A stretch of DNA of 64,000 nucleotides from Dickeya oryzae (GTDB lineage Bacteria; Pseudomonadota; Gammaproteobacteria; Enterobacterales; Enterobacteriaceae): assembly GCF_009372235.1 (NCBI RefSeq), contig NZ_ML762920.1:124001-188000 (forward strand), read 5' to 3'. Within the stretch, counting starts at the first letter, position 1; each line of letters starts with the position of its first letter. The notes under the pieces were generated by a model. That model made no database searches. It saw only the letters and a program-made list of their open reading frames with translations, and had not been told where the DNA came from. The translations under genes and the position numbers were made by a program. Of this stretch, positions 6,605 through 18,600 are shown piece by piece.

Positions 6605-9600
6605 CTACTTCTCCTTTTCTGTCTTTATAATAACAGAAGAACCATCAGGTAATCCTCGACACTGTGCCCCTATACATGCTCCGGCACCACGATTATCTGA
6701 AGGGGTTATCAATCGAACTGATGCTCCAGAACCGCCTTCTTTAAACATAGCAGGCGGATATTCATCACGATCAAGCCCTGGAACAGTCGGGGTATCTTTC
6801 AAAGACTCTTTCCGCCTTTCTGATGCACCACCACGATCAATCGTAAGTACAGTAGGATGCCCTGCCTGCTGTGCATCTTCAATATGCCGGGCTGATTCTG
6901 GATATTTTGCTTTATCAACGATAACAACCTTTGGCTCTTTCAACGCCTCTGATAATGCAGGAGCCTTCTTACCCGGCAGCAGAATACCAGCCAGCATTCC
7001 ACCCGTCGCTTCCAGTGCCGCCTGATTGCCTCCAGAAGCCTGTTTGATCGTGTCGGCTACCGCTGACCAGGTTTCGCTCTTCATCAGTGCCGATACACTG
7101 TCGGCTACTGCCTGATTCTTTCCTGAGAGGTCACTCAGCGCTTTATTACAGTAACTGTCCCCGGCAGCACAGGAGGCTAGAGCCATTGCCGCATCGGCAA
7201 CATAGTCCGCTGACCCTATCGCCGAATCACCGCTATCCACTATCGCATTGATAATGCTGTTTGCTGTAGCAGAGGTCGTGCCTTCACCAAGCTTGTCGCG
7301 GATCTGTTTCTTCCACCATTCCGCACTCTCTTTTACTGACTGACGGGCGTTATCTCCGGCTAACGAGTTATTCTCCACCGCATTACGCCCGGCCTGGGCA
7401 CCTGTGGCAGCCCCCTCTACGCTGCCAGATGCAATCCCCGATGCCAGACCCGCAGCCAGTGATGACAGAGCGCTGACCGATTGTTTTTCCGCTTCCGTCA
7501 GGTCGCTGGTGTCACGCCCTCCATACAGCTCCTTCATGATCAGCAGCCGGGCAGTCAGCTCACCGCCTGCCGCGCCCACGGCACCCGCTACCGCATCCTT
7601 GCCCGACAGTTGCGCTACCACCGCCCCCATCAGTGCATGGCCCATCGCATTGGCCGCGATGTCCGATGCCGTGGCTTTACGCTCGTCCGCTGGCATCGTG
7701 ACGCTTTTCACCAGTTGCGCCAGATACGGTGCCGAGGCTCCCGCCAGCGCCTGCTGCAGGTTACCGCCGCCGGCCAGCGACTGAATGGCCGCCGTCGCCG
7801 CCTGCGCCGCCCGTTGCAGGTCACTGCCGGTGCCATAAGACGCCATCACCGCCTTGTATTCCGGCGTCTCCGTCAGCGCCTTACGGTAACTCTCCCACGC
7901 CTTTTCCTTCTCTTCTTCCGTCTTTAGCGTCGATTCATCTGGCTTCGCTACCCGACCTTCCGCCGCCCGCGTCGCACGAATTTCCCCTTCGGTGCGGATG
8001 ACATCCATCACCTGTGAGCCCAGTTCACCGACCCTCTGCGCCGTCTGCAGGCGCTTCTGCTCCTTCTCCTTGTCAAATATCGGACTCAGCGCATTATTGG
8101 CGTGCTCCACATCCCGGCTCAGGGTGGCAGTGTCCTGCTGCTGACCGGCCTGATTACGGATAATCAGCGCACCGTCGCTCACCGCCGCATAAGTGGTACT
8201 GCTGGCGTTGCCGCCACGCCCCATCGACATCAGGGCCGACGGCGCGGTCAGCGCGGCGGATTTCATCATATCCGACAGACTCAGTGACGGGCTGGCACTG
8301 AGCCCGATGCCGCTGTGCGACACCGAAAACACCGCCTGATTGTCGATATTGCGCCAGCCCAGCGTGCCGGTATCCAGCCGGTTTTTATCTGCACTGGCCG
8401 TCGAACCAATCACCGCGCCGTCCAGCTGGGTGTGGTTGCCGACGTGGATGTCGTAGCCCCCCTGACCCGCAAACAGCCCGGTCTGCTGCTGCACACTGTC
8501 ATAACTGCTGTGCATTTTATCCTGACTGGCGCTCAGGTAACCGCTGCCCGTGAAGGTGCCAAAAGTAAAGCTACCGCCTGCCGACACACTGGTCTGCCTG
8601 GAATCATAGCGGTTGTTGTCCCGCTGACTGGCCAGCAGCAGATCGCCCCCCACATCAGCCACGATGCGATCACCACTGACCTGTGCGCCGATGAGACGGG
8701 TGTCTCCACCACTGGTCAGGCCGACTCGCTGCCCCGCATCCACCATGGTTTCCGACCAGCTGTTGCCACTGCCCATCTCGCGGCCTTTGGCCGCGTTGAC
8801 GTTGGCAAAGACGCTGAATCCTGCCCCACTGTTACTCAGCCCAAAACTGACACCAATGTTCCCTCCGCTGCTGCTGTTGCTGCCGGTCAACGACTCGGTA
8901 TTGCGTGCCGATAACAGATTAATCGCGTGAGCCGCATTCAGGTCTACGTTGTTGGCGGCCTTTAACTGGCTGCCAACAGCAGTGATATCGCCCTGGCGCG
9001 CCACCACGCTGATATCATGGCCCGCATTCAGCGTCGAGGCAAAACTCTGTGACTGTTCACTGCTTTGACTGCTGCTGGCACGCTGCGCCCCCAGCGACAC
9101 GCTGATGCCAACAAACGACGACGCCCCTTTGTTATTGGTATCAACCTGCGTGCCCTGATAAGCCTGATACCCTGACAGCGCCGCTTTCATTCCCTGCAAC
9201 GCCTGCAGGCGGCTGTCACTCTGCTCACGCACTGCCTGTACCGCCTGCACGGCACTGTTCAGCGCCGAGCCCACCACGCCAGACAGCGTCACCGTCAATC
9301 CGGCGGTTTTCTGCTCCATCTTCTGTGACTGGCGATGGCTGTCGTAGCCCGGATCAATGGTGACCGTATTGCCCACCACCTGAATGTCCCGCGCCGCAAT
9401 CACATCGGTGCCAGACAGGTTCACGTCCTGACCGGCACGCAGGCTCACCGACCCGCCGGTGCTGCCCAGCGTGCTCACGCTCTGGCTTTCCGTGGTCCCC
9501 GCCGCTGCCAGCGTCTGACGCTGCGACGTACTGCCAATGGTAAAGCCGATGCCGCCCCCGCTGAACAGCCCGCTCTTTTTGCGGCTGACCTCCTCATACT

Positions 9601-12600
9601 GCCGGTAGGTCTCCACACTGGCCGCCGTGTTGATAGTGTGCCCGGCTGTCAGCGCCACATCGCCGTCCGCTGCCACCGACGAGCCGCGTACCCCGATATC
9701 CTGTCCCGCCGTCAGCGCCACACGGCCTGCCGACAGCAGCGTGCCTTTCTCCGTGGTCTGTTCCCGCTCCCGCAACGTGTGCGTGGTGGTGCTGGACAGG
9801 AAACCTTTCTTCACCGTGGTTTCTTCAAAAAAGTTGTGCTGGCTTTCCGTTGCCGACAGCAGATTCAGGTCGCGGCCCGCCTGTGCCGTCAGTGCCCCAC
9901 GCGTTTCTGCCTGTGCCCCTTGCAGCGTCAGGTCACGCCCTGCCCGCAGGCTCAGCCCGTCACCCGCGTTCAGCACCGTGCCCTGCTGCGTCACCGTCTG
10001 CTGCCAGTCCAGATGGCGGTTCCACGCGTTCGAGCTGAACTGCTCCTGCTCAGCGGCCAGCAGGGTCAGATCACGCCCCGCCGACAGCGCCATGGTGCCC
10101 GTCGCGCTCAGCTGCGCCGCCGTGCCATTCAGGTCTCGTCCGGCACTCAGGCTCAGGTCGCCCCCGCTGGCCAGCACACTCTGCACCAGCCCCTGACTGC
10201 GTCGCTCGCTACGGGCGCTGCCACTCTGTTTCACCGTGTCCGTCACCGTGCCCAGCGCATTCAGCCGGAGGTCGTTGCCTGCTGCCAGCGCCAGTGGCCC
10301 ACCCGCGCTCAGTTGCGCCCCGTTCAGGGCGATATCGTGCCCGGCCTGCAAGGTCAGCCCGCCCTGCGCGGTTATCAGCCCGGTCTGGCCGATATCGGTA
10401 CGTGTCAACGACCCGCCGCCCCGGCCATCCCTCGCCTGTGTATGCCACTGGCTGGTCGTCGTGGTGTTGACGATATCCCCGCTGACGCTTGCCAGCGTCA
10501 CCGTATTGCCCTGAATGGTGGCGCTGCGGTTGGTCAGGTTGCCCAGCGCCACCAGATTCAGTGCGCCCCCTGCGTTCAGCAGCCCGCCCTCGCTGTTGGT
10601 GACCTGCCCCCCGCTGGTGACAGCCAGCGCATTCAGCGCCGTCACCGTGCTACCCCGGTTGTCGATATCCCCGCCCGCACTCAGGCTGACGCTGTTCGCC
10701 ACGATGCGGCTACCTGACAGGTTGGTTTTATCCGCCTGCGCCAGATACAGCTTCGGTGCCAGCACGGTTTGCCCGTCGACGGTAATATTTTCCCACCACA
10801 CGATGCTGTGGCTCAGCCCCGCCACCTGCGCCGGACTGAGGCTCACCCCCAGTTGCAGGTTCAACCGACTTTTCTCCGCCGCCGCGTTATCCATCAACGT
10901 CTGCATCTGCGCCAGGTCCGACCCTACGCCATTGAGGTAGCGCTGCCCGGTCTGGCTCAGCATCGCATTGCTGATGTAACGGGTGTCAAACGCTGCATCG
11001 CCCAGAAAACGGTAGTCGTGCTCCGCGTCCAGATTCAGCTTGCCCAGCAGGTAGGATGAACCGAGGAACTGCGTCGGGTCGGTCAGCGTCGGGCTGGTCT
11101 CCACCGGCACGCGGGTGCCTGGTGTTTGCCCCAGCAGCCCGCGCAGGTCACCAAACAGGCTGTTGTCCACCTGCCCGAGCTGGCTCAGCAGCGGGTTGCT
11201 GCGTATCAGGTAGCGGCCGTTGCTGCTGGTGTCGGCGACAAACAGCCCGTTCTGACTGGTGGGTAACGGGTAGTCGTTCAGCGACGGGCCGGCCACCGCG
11301 GCCAGCCCCTGTGCCAGCACCGCCCGCAGGTCACTCAGCGGCAGCGCACCCAGCGCCACACGGCCCGCCGTACCCAGGTCAGGTATGCCCGCCGGCGTCA
11401 CGGTGCTGCCGGAAGCGGCCGCGCTGTCACGGCTGACCGGACTGTAACCGGCACCGGGATCACCAGCCTGACCGGACAAGGCCACCGCCGCACCCGACAG
11501 GGCGCTGCCGACGGCCACCGTGCCATCACGGGTGACCGGGCGGTAACCGGCACCGAGACCACCGCTCTGACCGGACAGCGCCACCGCCGCACCCGCGCCC
11601 GACAGGGCACTGCCGCTGACGGGCGATGCCCCACCGGCACTTAGCCCCAGCCCGGCCTGCGCCCCTGCCGGGGTGAGCGCCGTCACGCCCGACAGCGTCG
11701 GTGTGGCTATCGCCGGGATAAAACCGCCGCTACCCGGTTGTAAACCGGTGTTACTGATGTTCTGCGAGAAATTGGCGGTTATCGCCCCGCCCGCCTGAAT
11801 GGTGGCGTTGTAGGACTGGCCGGGGGTGTATTCGGTACCGTCATCTTGGACTAAGATGAAGGGGAAGTACTGTGATAACCTTCCAGGATCACTAGCTCCA
11901 TTAGAGAACTTCCTATTCTTTATATCAAATTTATAATAAAGAATTCTTTTCGAACTTCCTGACTGATAGGAGCTGTTATTCAACTCGCTACCAGACAATA
12001 AAATATTGCGCCCCGCACCGATAAGTGATGCTTGATTATTTAGAGAACCAGAGCTAATCAGTATATCGCTACCTGATATAAATCTTGCTTCTCCACCATT
12101 TGCAGTTACATTCACACTGCTCTGGTAGACGGGTACAGAAATAATGCCGTTAATTACTTTTTCTGTGAGCGCGTAGGAATAAGTTGTTACTTTAGAGCAT
12201 CCGCAGCCATTTGTTCCGCCATTATCATTGATACTCACATCTTTCGTGATGGTATAATCTTCAGGGTTATTAAAATAACCAATCGGGATCTGCGCTTCAT
12301 TCCCCCCCGCCCATGACGGCATATCCGCCACTGAACTGCTGCTCTCCGTCACCGTCAGCCCTTCGCGCTGGTTGGTCAGCGTCCCGGTGCGCACCGTGAT
12401 ATCCCCGCGCTGCGTTTCAATGGTGCCTGAGCTGTTCAGCACGCTGCTGCTGGCATTCCCCGCCGCGTCACGCTGTATCCACAGGCTGTTTCCCGCCAGA
12501 ATGTTGCCGAACCGGTTGACCAGTGCGTCCGACAGCAGCCACAGGTTGCCGCCGCCGTACAGCAGGCTGCTGTTGTCTATCAGCCCGCCCGCCTGCAGCA

Positions 12601-15600
12601 GCAGGTCCGCCGCGGTGCCGACAAAGCCCCGGTTGGTGATGCTGCCATCAGCCCGCAGACTCAGCGGCCCGCCGCCCTGAATGCTGCCGCTCGCCGTCTG
12701 GTTGATGGCTGCCGCCGACAGGGTGCTGGTGCCAGTGCCCGCGACGATGCGCCCCTGCTGTGTCAGCGTGCCGGTACTGCTAACCGTCACCCCGTTGCCC
12801 TGCAGCGTCCCCGCCTGTACCAGGTCGCCGTTCACGTTCAGCGTCAACTGCCCGCCGGCGGCCAGCGTGCGGGTAAAGGTGAACGGGTTGCCGATATCCG
12901 CCTGCAGGTTGCCCAGCGCCACCAGTTGACCGTTCTGCGCCAGTTGCCCGGTGCGCAGGAACAGGTCCCCCGCACTGTAGAGCCGCGCCCCGTCACCGTT
13001 GGTGATACCCGCCGCCTGCAATGCCAGCCGCGTCAGCCCCAGCAGCGTCCCCTGATTGTCCAGTTGCCCGTCGGTGGTGATGGCCAGTTGCCCGGCCTGT
13101 ACCGTCCCGCGGTTGCTCCACTGCGGCAGGTGCAGCGTCAGCCCGCCCTGCGCCTGCAGCGTGCCGGTGTTGTCCAGTTGCGTGGTGGTCAGCATCAGGT
13201 CCGCGCCCTGTACCCAGCCCGCATTGGTCAGGTGTGTCGTGTTCAGCGTCAGTGCGCCGCCCGACAGCAGCTGGCCGCCGCTCAGGTTGCTCAGCAGGCT
13301 GCCACCCTGTACCGTCAGCCCGTTACGCCCTTCCACCTGCCCGGCGTTGCTCACCGTCGCCCCGCCCAGCGAGACCGTGCCGCCCGCCAGCGTCGCTCCG
13401 GCACTGTTCTCCAGTGCGTTATCCAGCACGGCGCTCAGCTGTCCGCTGCCGGTTATCGTGCCCTGGTTGTACAGGCGTCCGCCCCGCAGGGTGACGTCCC
13501 GTGCCTGCCACTGCCCGGCCGTGTCTATCGTCGCCGCATTCAGGCTGAACGCCCCGTTGCCCAGCACCCGGCTGTTCACGCTGCCCTGATACGCCCCCGT
13601 CAGTTGCAGAGTGCCGTCATCCAGCCCCAGCAGCGTGCCCTGATTATCCAGCGTCTCCGCGTTCAGTGACAGTCGCGCCGACTGCCACAGCCCCTGATTG
13701 CGCAGGGTGCCGGTGGCAAGCTGGCCGCTGCCGCCGCTCAGCAATTGTCCACCAGCCCGATTAGTGACATTGTCACGGAATTGTGCGTTAAAACCGCCCA
13801 GCGCGGTCAGCGTGCCGCCGTTGTCAAACTGCTGGCCGCGCAGTGTCGCCAGCCCCTGGGTGGTCAACTGCCCGCTATTGCTCAGGCTGGCTGCGTCAAC
13901 CGTCAGACTGTTCAGCCCGCTTATCTGCCCCCGGCTGGTCAGCGACGTCCCGCGCAGGCGCAGGTCGCCCGCCTGCCACAGCCCGGCGTTGTCGGTGTTA
14001 TCGATGGCCAGCATGGCCGTGCCGCCGCTCAGCAGTTGGCTGCTGTCGGTGCTGGTATAGCGCGACACTCCGTCCAGCGTCAGGGCCGTCGTGCCCTGAA
14101 TGCGCCCGCGGTTGTCCACCGTGCCGGCCTGCAGCGTCAGCGCATCGCCCTGCAGTGCACCGGCGTTGTTCAGCGCCTGTGCGCTCACTGTGGCGACCCC
14201 ATTACCCAGCAGCGCTCCGTCCGCAGTGTTGGTCAGTTGCCCCCGGCTGGTGACATCCAGGTGTGACAGCCCCACCAGCCGCCCGCCGTTGGTCAGCGCC
14301 CCGGTGCCAAGTTGCAGCCGGTCGCCACCCATCTCGCCCTGCTGCGTGACCGTCTGCGCCGTCAGCGTCACCGCCCCGTTACCCTGCACCCGGCTGCCTG
14401 CGCCACCGGTATAGTCCTGCTGCAGCGACAGCGTCACGCCGTCCGTCGCCAGCAGCGTCCCGTCGTTCGACAGCGATGCGGCATTCAGGGTCAGGCTGTG
14501 CCCCTGCCACCCTCCCTGATTCAGCACCGCTCCAGCCTGCACCTGCCAGTCGCCGTTGCTGAGCAGCCGTCCGTTAGCCCCCACCGTCAGCCCGCCGCTC
14601 AGCCGCAGGTCACCGCCCTGCTCCGCCAGCAGCGTACCACCGTTGTCCAGTTGCCCGCCGGTCAGTTGCAGGGTGCGACTTTCCAGCCGTCCGCTGTTGA
14701 TAACGTCACGGGCGGTCAGCGTCAGGTCCCCGCCGGCCAGCATTCCCTGATTCTCCACCCGGCGACCGCTGATCCGGCTGTCGCCCCCGGCGGCCAGCGT
14801 ACCGCTGTTGCTCAGCGTCCCCTGACCGGCAGCCTGCACATCCTGCGCCAGCCGCTGTGCGGCCAGCCGGGGTGCGTCGTCTGTGGCCGGCAGCGTGATA
14901 CGCATCCCACCGTCACTGACGATACGCCCGCCGTTACGCAGGCTGTCTGCCGTCAGTAGCAGGCTCCCCGCCTGCCACCCGCCGTCGTTATCCACCGTCG
15001 TGGCCGTCAGCACCGCCGCCCCCTGCGTCAGCAGTCTGCCCGTCGCCGTATTGATCAGCGCCCCGTCTGCCGTCAGCGTCAGGGCGGAGAGCCCCAGCAG
15101 TTGCCCGGCGTTACGCACTCGGCCTGCCGTAACATCAATACGCCCGCTCTGCCAGCTTCCCTGATTGTCCAGCGCGGTGGCTGTCAGGCGACCATCCCCC
15201 TGACTCAGCCACCGCCCCCCGGCCTGATTGCGCGCCGTCCCGGTAATCGCCAGCGTCAGCGCGTCCACCCCCAGCAGCGTGCCGCTGTTGTCGAGCGTCG
15301 CCGCCGTCAGGTCCAGTCGCTGTCCTTCCAGTCGTCCGGCGTTGGTCAGCGCCTGTGCGCTCACTGTGGCGACCCCATTACCCAGCAGCGCTCCGTCCGC
15401 AGTGTTGGTCAGTTGCCCCCGGCTGGTGACATCCAGGTGTGACAGCCCCACCAGCCGCCCGCCGTTGGTCAGCGCCCCGGTGCCAAGTTGCAGCCGGTCG
15501 CCACCCATCTCGCCCTGCTGCGTGACCGTCTGCGCCGTCAGCGTCACCGCCCCGTTACCCTGCACCCGGCTGCCTGCGCCACCGGTATAGTCCTGCTGCA

Positions 15601-18600
15601 GCGACAGCGTCACGCCGTCCGTCGCCAGCAGCGTCCCGTCGTTCGACAGCGATGCGGCATTCAGGGTCAGGCTGTGCCCCTGCCACCCTCCCTGATTCAG
15701 CACCGCTCCAGCCTGCACCTGCCAGTCGCCGTTGCTGAGCAGCCGTCCGTTAGCCCCCACCGTCAGCCCGCCGCTCAGCCGCAGGTCACCGCCCTGCTCC
15801 GCCAGCAGCGTACCACCGTTGTCCAGTTGCCCGCCGGTCAGTTGCAGGGTGCGACTTTCCAGCCGTCCGCTGTTGATAACGTCACGGGCGGTCAGCGTCA
15901 GGTCCCCGCCGGCCAGCATTCCCTGATTCTCCACCCGGCGACCGCTGATCCGGCTGTCGCCCCCGGCGGCCAGCGTACCGCTGTTGCTCAGCGTCCCCTG
16001 ACCGGCAGCCTGCACATCCTGCGCCAGCCGCTGTGCGGCCAGCCGGGGTGCGTCGTCTGTGGCCGGCAGCGTGATACGCATCCCACCGTCACTGACGATA
16101 CGCCCGCCGTTACGCAGGCTGTCTGCCGTCAGTAGCAGGCTCCCCGCCTGCCACCCGCCGTCGTTATCCACCGTCGTGGCCGTCAGCACCGCCGCCCCCT
16201 GCGTCAGCAGTCTGCCCGTCGCCGTATTGATCAGCGCCCCGTCTGCCGTCAGCGTCAGGGCGGAGAGCCCCAGCAGTTGCCCGGCGTTACGCACTTGGCC
16301 TGCCGTAACATCAATACGCCCGCTCTGCCAGCTTCCCTGATTGTCCAGCGCGGTGGCCGTCAGGCGACCATCCCCCTGACTCAGCCACCGCCCCCCGGCC
16401 TGATTGCGCGCCGTCCCGGTAATCGCCAGCGTCAGCGCGTCCACCCCCAGCAGTGTGCCGCTGTTGTCGAGCGTCGCCGCCGTCAGGTCCAGTCGCTGCC
16501 CGTCCAGCCGCCCGGTATTGGTCAGCGCACCGGGCAGGGTCACCGTCAGTGACTGCACCCCGGTCAGGCTGCCGCGGTTGTCCAGCTGCTGGCCGGTCAT
16601 GGCCAGCGTGCTGCCCTGCCAGTGGCCGCCGCCATTGCTGACCGTCGTCCCTGTCAGCGTCAGTGCACCATCGCTGTACAGGTCACCCGCACCGTCGTAC
16701 GCCCCGGTCAGCTTCAGTGTCAGTGCGCCCTGTGCCGCCATCTGCCCCGCGTTATGCAACGCCGCCCCGGCGACCGTCAGCCCGCCCCGTACCGACAGCG
16801 TCCCCCGGTTATCCAGCTCCCCCAGTGACAGACCGGCCTCACCGTTCGCAGCCAGCGTCCCGCTGTTGACAAGCTGGCCCGAGGGCGACAGCGCCACCGT
16901 GAGTCCGCCGTCGCTCTGTATCCGCCCGCCGTTACGCAGGCGGTCTGCTGTCAGCTGCAGGCTGCCCGCCTGCCAGTCACCGTCGTTGTCCACGCCGGTC
17001 GCCGTCACGGCCGCCGTGCCCTGTGTCATCAGTCTGCCGGTCCCGCCATTGGTCAGCGCCCCGTCCGCCGTCAGCGTCAGCGCGTCCACCCCCAGCAGCG
17101 TGCCGCTGTTGTCGAGCGTCGAGGTGGTCACGGCCAGGCGGTTGCCGCTCACGGTCCCGCGGTTAGCCACCCCCCCGCCCAGTCGCAGTACCGTCTGTGT
17201 CGTGCCGGTCAGCGCCCCCTGATTGTCCAGCGTGTCACCCCGCAGTGTCAGCCCGCTGCCCTGCAGCGTACCGCGGTTAGCCAGCCGCCCGCCCGTGATG
17301 TCCCAGGCACCGGACGACAGCAGGAGGCCGCTGTTATCCAGTACCTCCAGCGTCAGTTGCCCGTCGCCGCCCAGGTTCACCGTGCCCTGATTGCGCCACG
17401 GCCCGGTGTGCAGTTGCAGCCCCTGCGCCGATAACGCACCGGCCGTGTCTAGCGCCGCCGATGACAGCGTGACCGTCCCGCCGCTGGTCAGCGCGCCGTC
17501 TGCCGTCTGGCTGAACCCCGTCAGGGCATTCACCCCGAGCGACTGTCGCCCCTGAAGTACGCCGCCGTTCCACAGCGAATCACCGCTCAGCGTCACCGTG
17601 CCCCCCGACAGCACGCCCCGGTTGACCGTCTGCCCGGCGGCTATCGTCAGCCCACCGCCTGACAGCAATGAGCCGCTGTTATCCAGCCCGGTCTGTGCCT
17701 GTATCGACAGTACTTCGTCCGCCGACAGTGTCCCGCTGTTAGCAAGTTGCCCCGCCTGCAGTCTGACCTGACGCCCGCTCACCGTGCCCCGGTTGTCCAG
17801 CACCGACGTCGTCAGTTGGACCTGCCCGCCCGCCAGGGTGCCCCGATTGCTCAGTCTGCCCGTGTCCAGCGACAGCGTACCACCGGCCAGCAGGGTGCCG
17901 TCCCATTGCGCCGCGCTCAGCCCGCCCAGTGACAGGTCACCCGTCGACTGCCAGCGCCCCGCGCCACTCAGGCTGCCGCCACTGACCGTCAGCGTCTGCG
18001 CCCCCGCATCGCCGTCCAGTGACAGCGCGTCACCCTGCAGCGTCAGGCCGCTGCCCGCCTGCCAGGCTCCGCCCGCCAACTGGCTCACCGCGCCCGTACT
18101 GCTCAGGCTGAGCCGGTCACCCGCCAGCTGGCTTTGCCCCAGCGCCAGCGCCGCGCCCGACAGCGTCAGACCGTACCCCGGCTGTACCGTGCCGCTGTCA
18201 CTCACGCCCGCGCTCAGCCGGGCGCGGTCGGCGCTGATGCGCCCGTCACTCGACAGCGTCAGCCCCTGACCGGCCTGTGTCCGGCTGGTCCCCAGCGTGA
18301 TGCCCTGCTCGCCCCGCAGCGCCACCGCGCCCTGCGCCTGCTGGTCGCCCGAGACCACCAGCGTGCCGCCCTGCGCCGTGATGTTCCCCTGCGCTATCGC
18401 GCTGCCGACCTGCAACCGGCCAGTCGCCGACAGCTGGATGTCCCCCTGACGTGCGCTCAGTCCGGCGGTGTTCACCCCGACACCCTGCTCCGTCGACACC
18501 AGACTGATACGGTTGGCGTACATGCCCCCGAGCGCCCCGGTGTCCAGTGCCAGCACCGGCGTGGCCCCGCTTCCCGCCTGCGGCGTTATCCGCCCGTCGC

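Noticed and set aside
9335-10717. Long plus-strand open frame (460 codons) antisense to hecA
   Set aside because: It lies wholly inside the intact hecA frame, has no family features, and is an expected shadow of G+C-rich repeated codons. Many similar frames occur over hecA.
14312-16135. Pairs of identical plus-strand open frames 1176 bp apart
   Set aside because: They are shadows of the tandem duplication within hecA and not duplicated genes.
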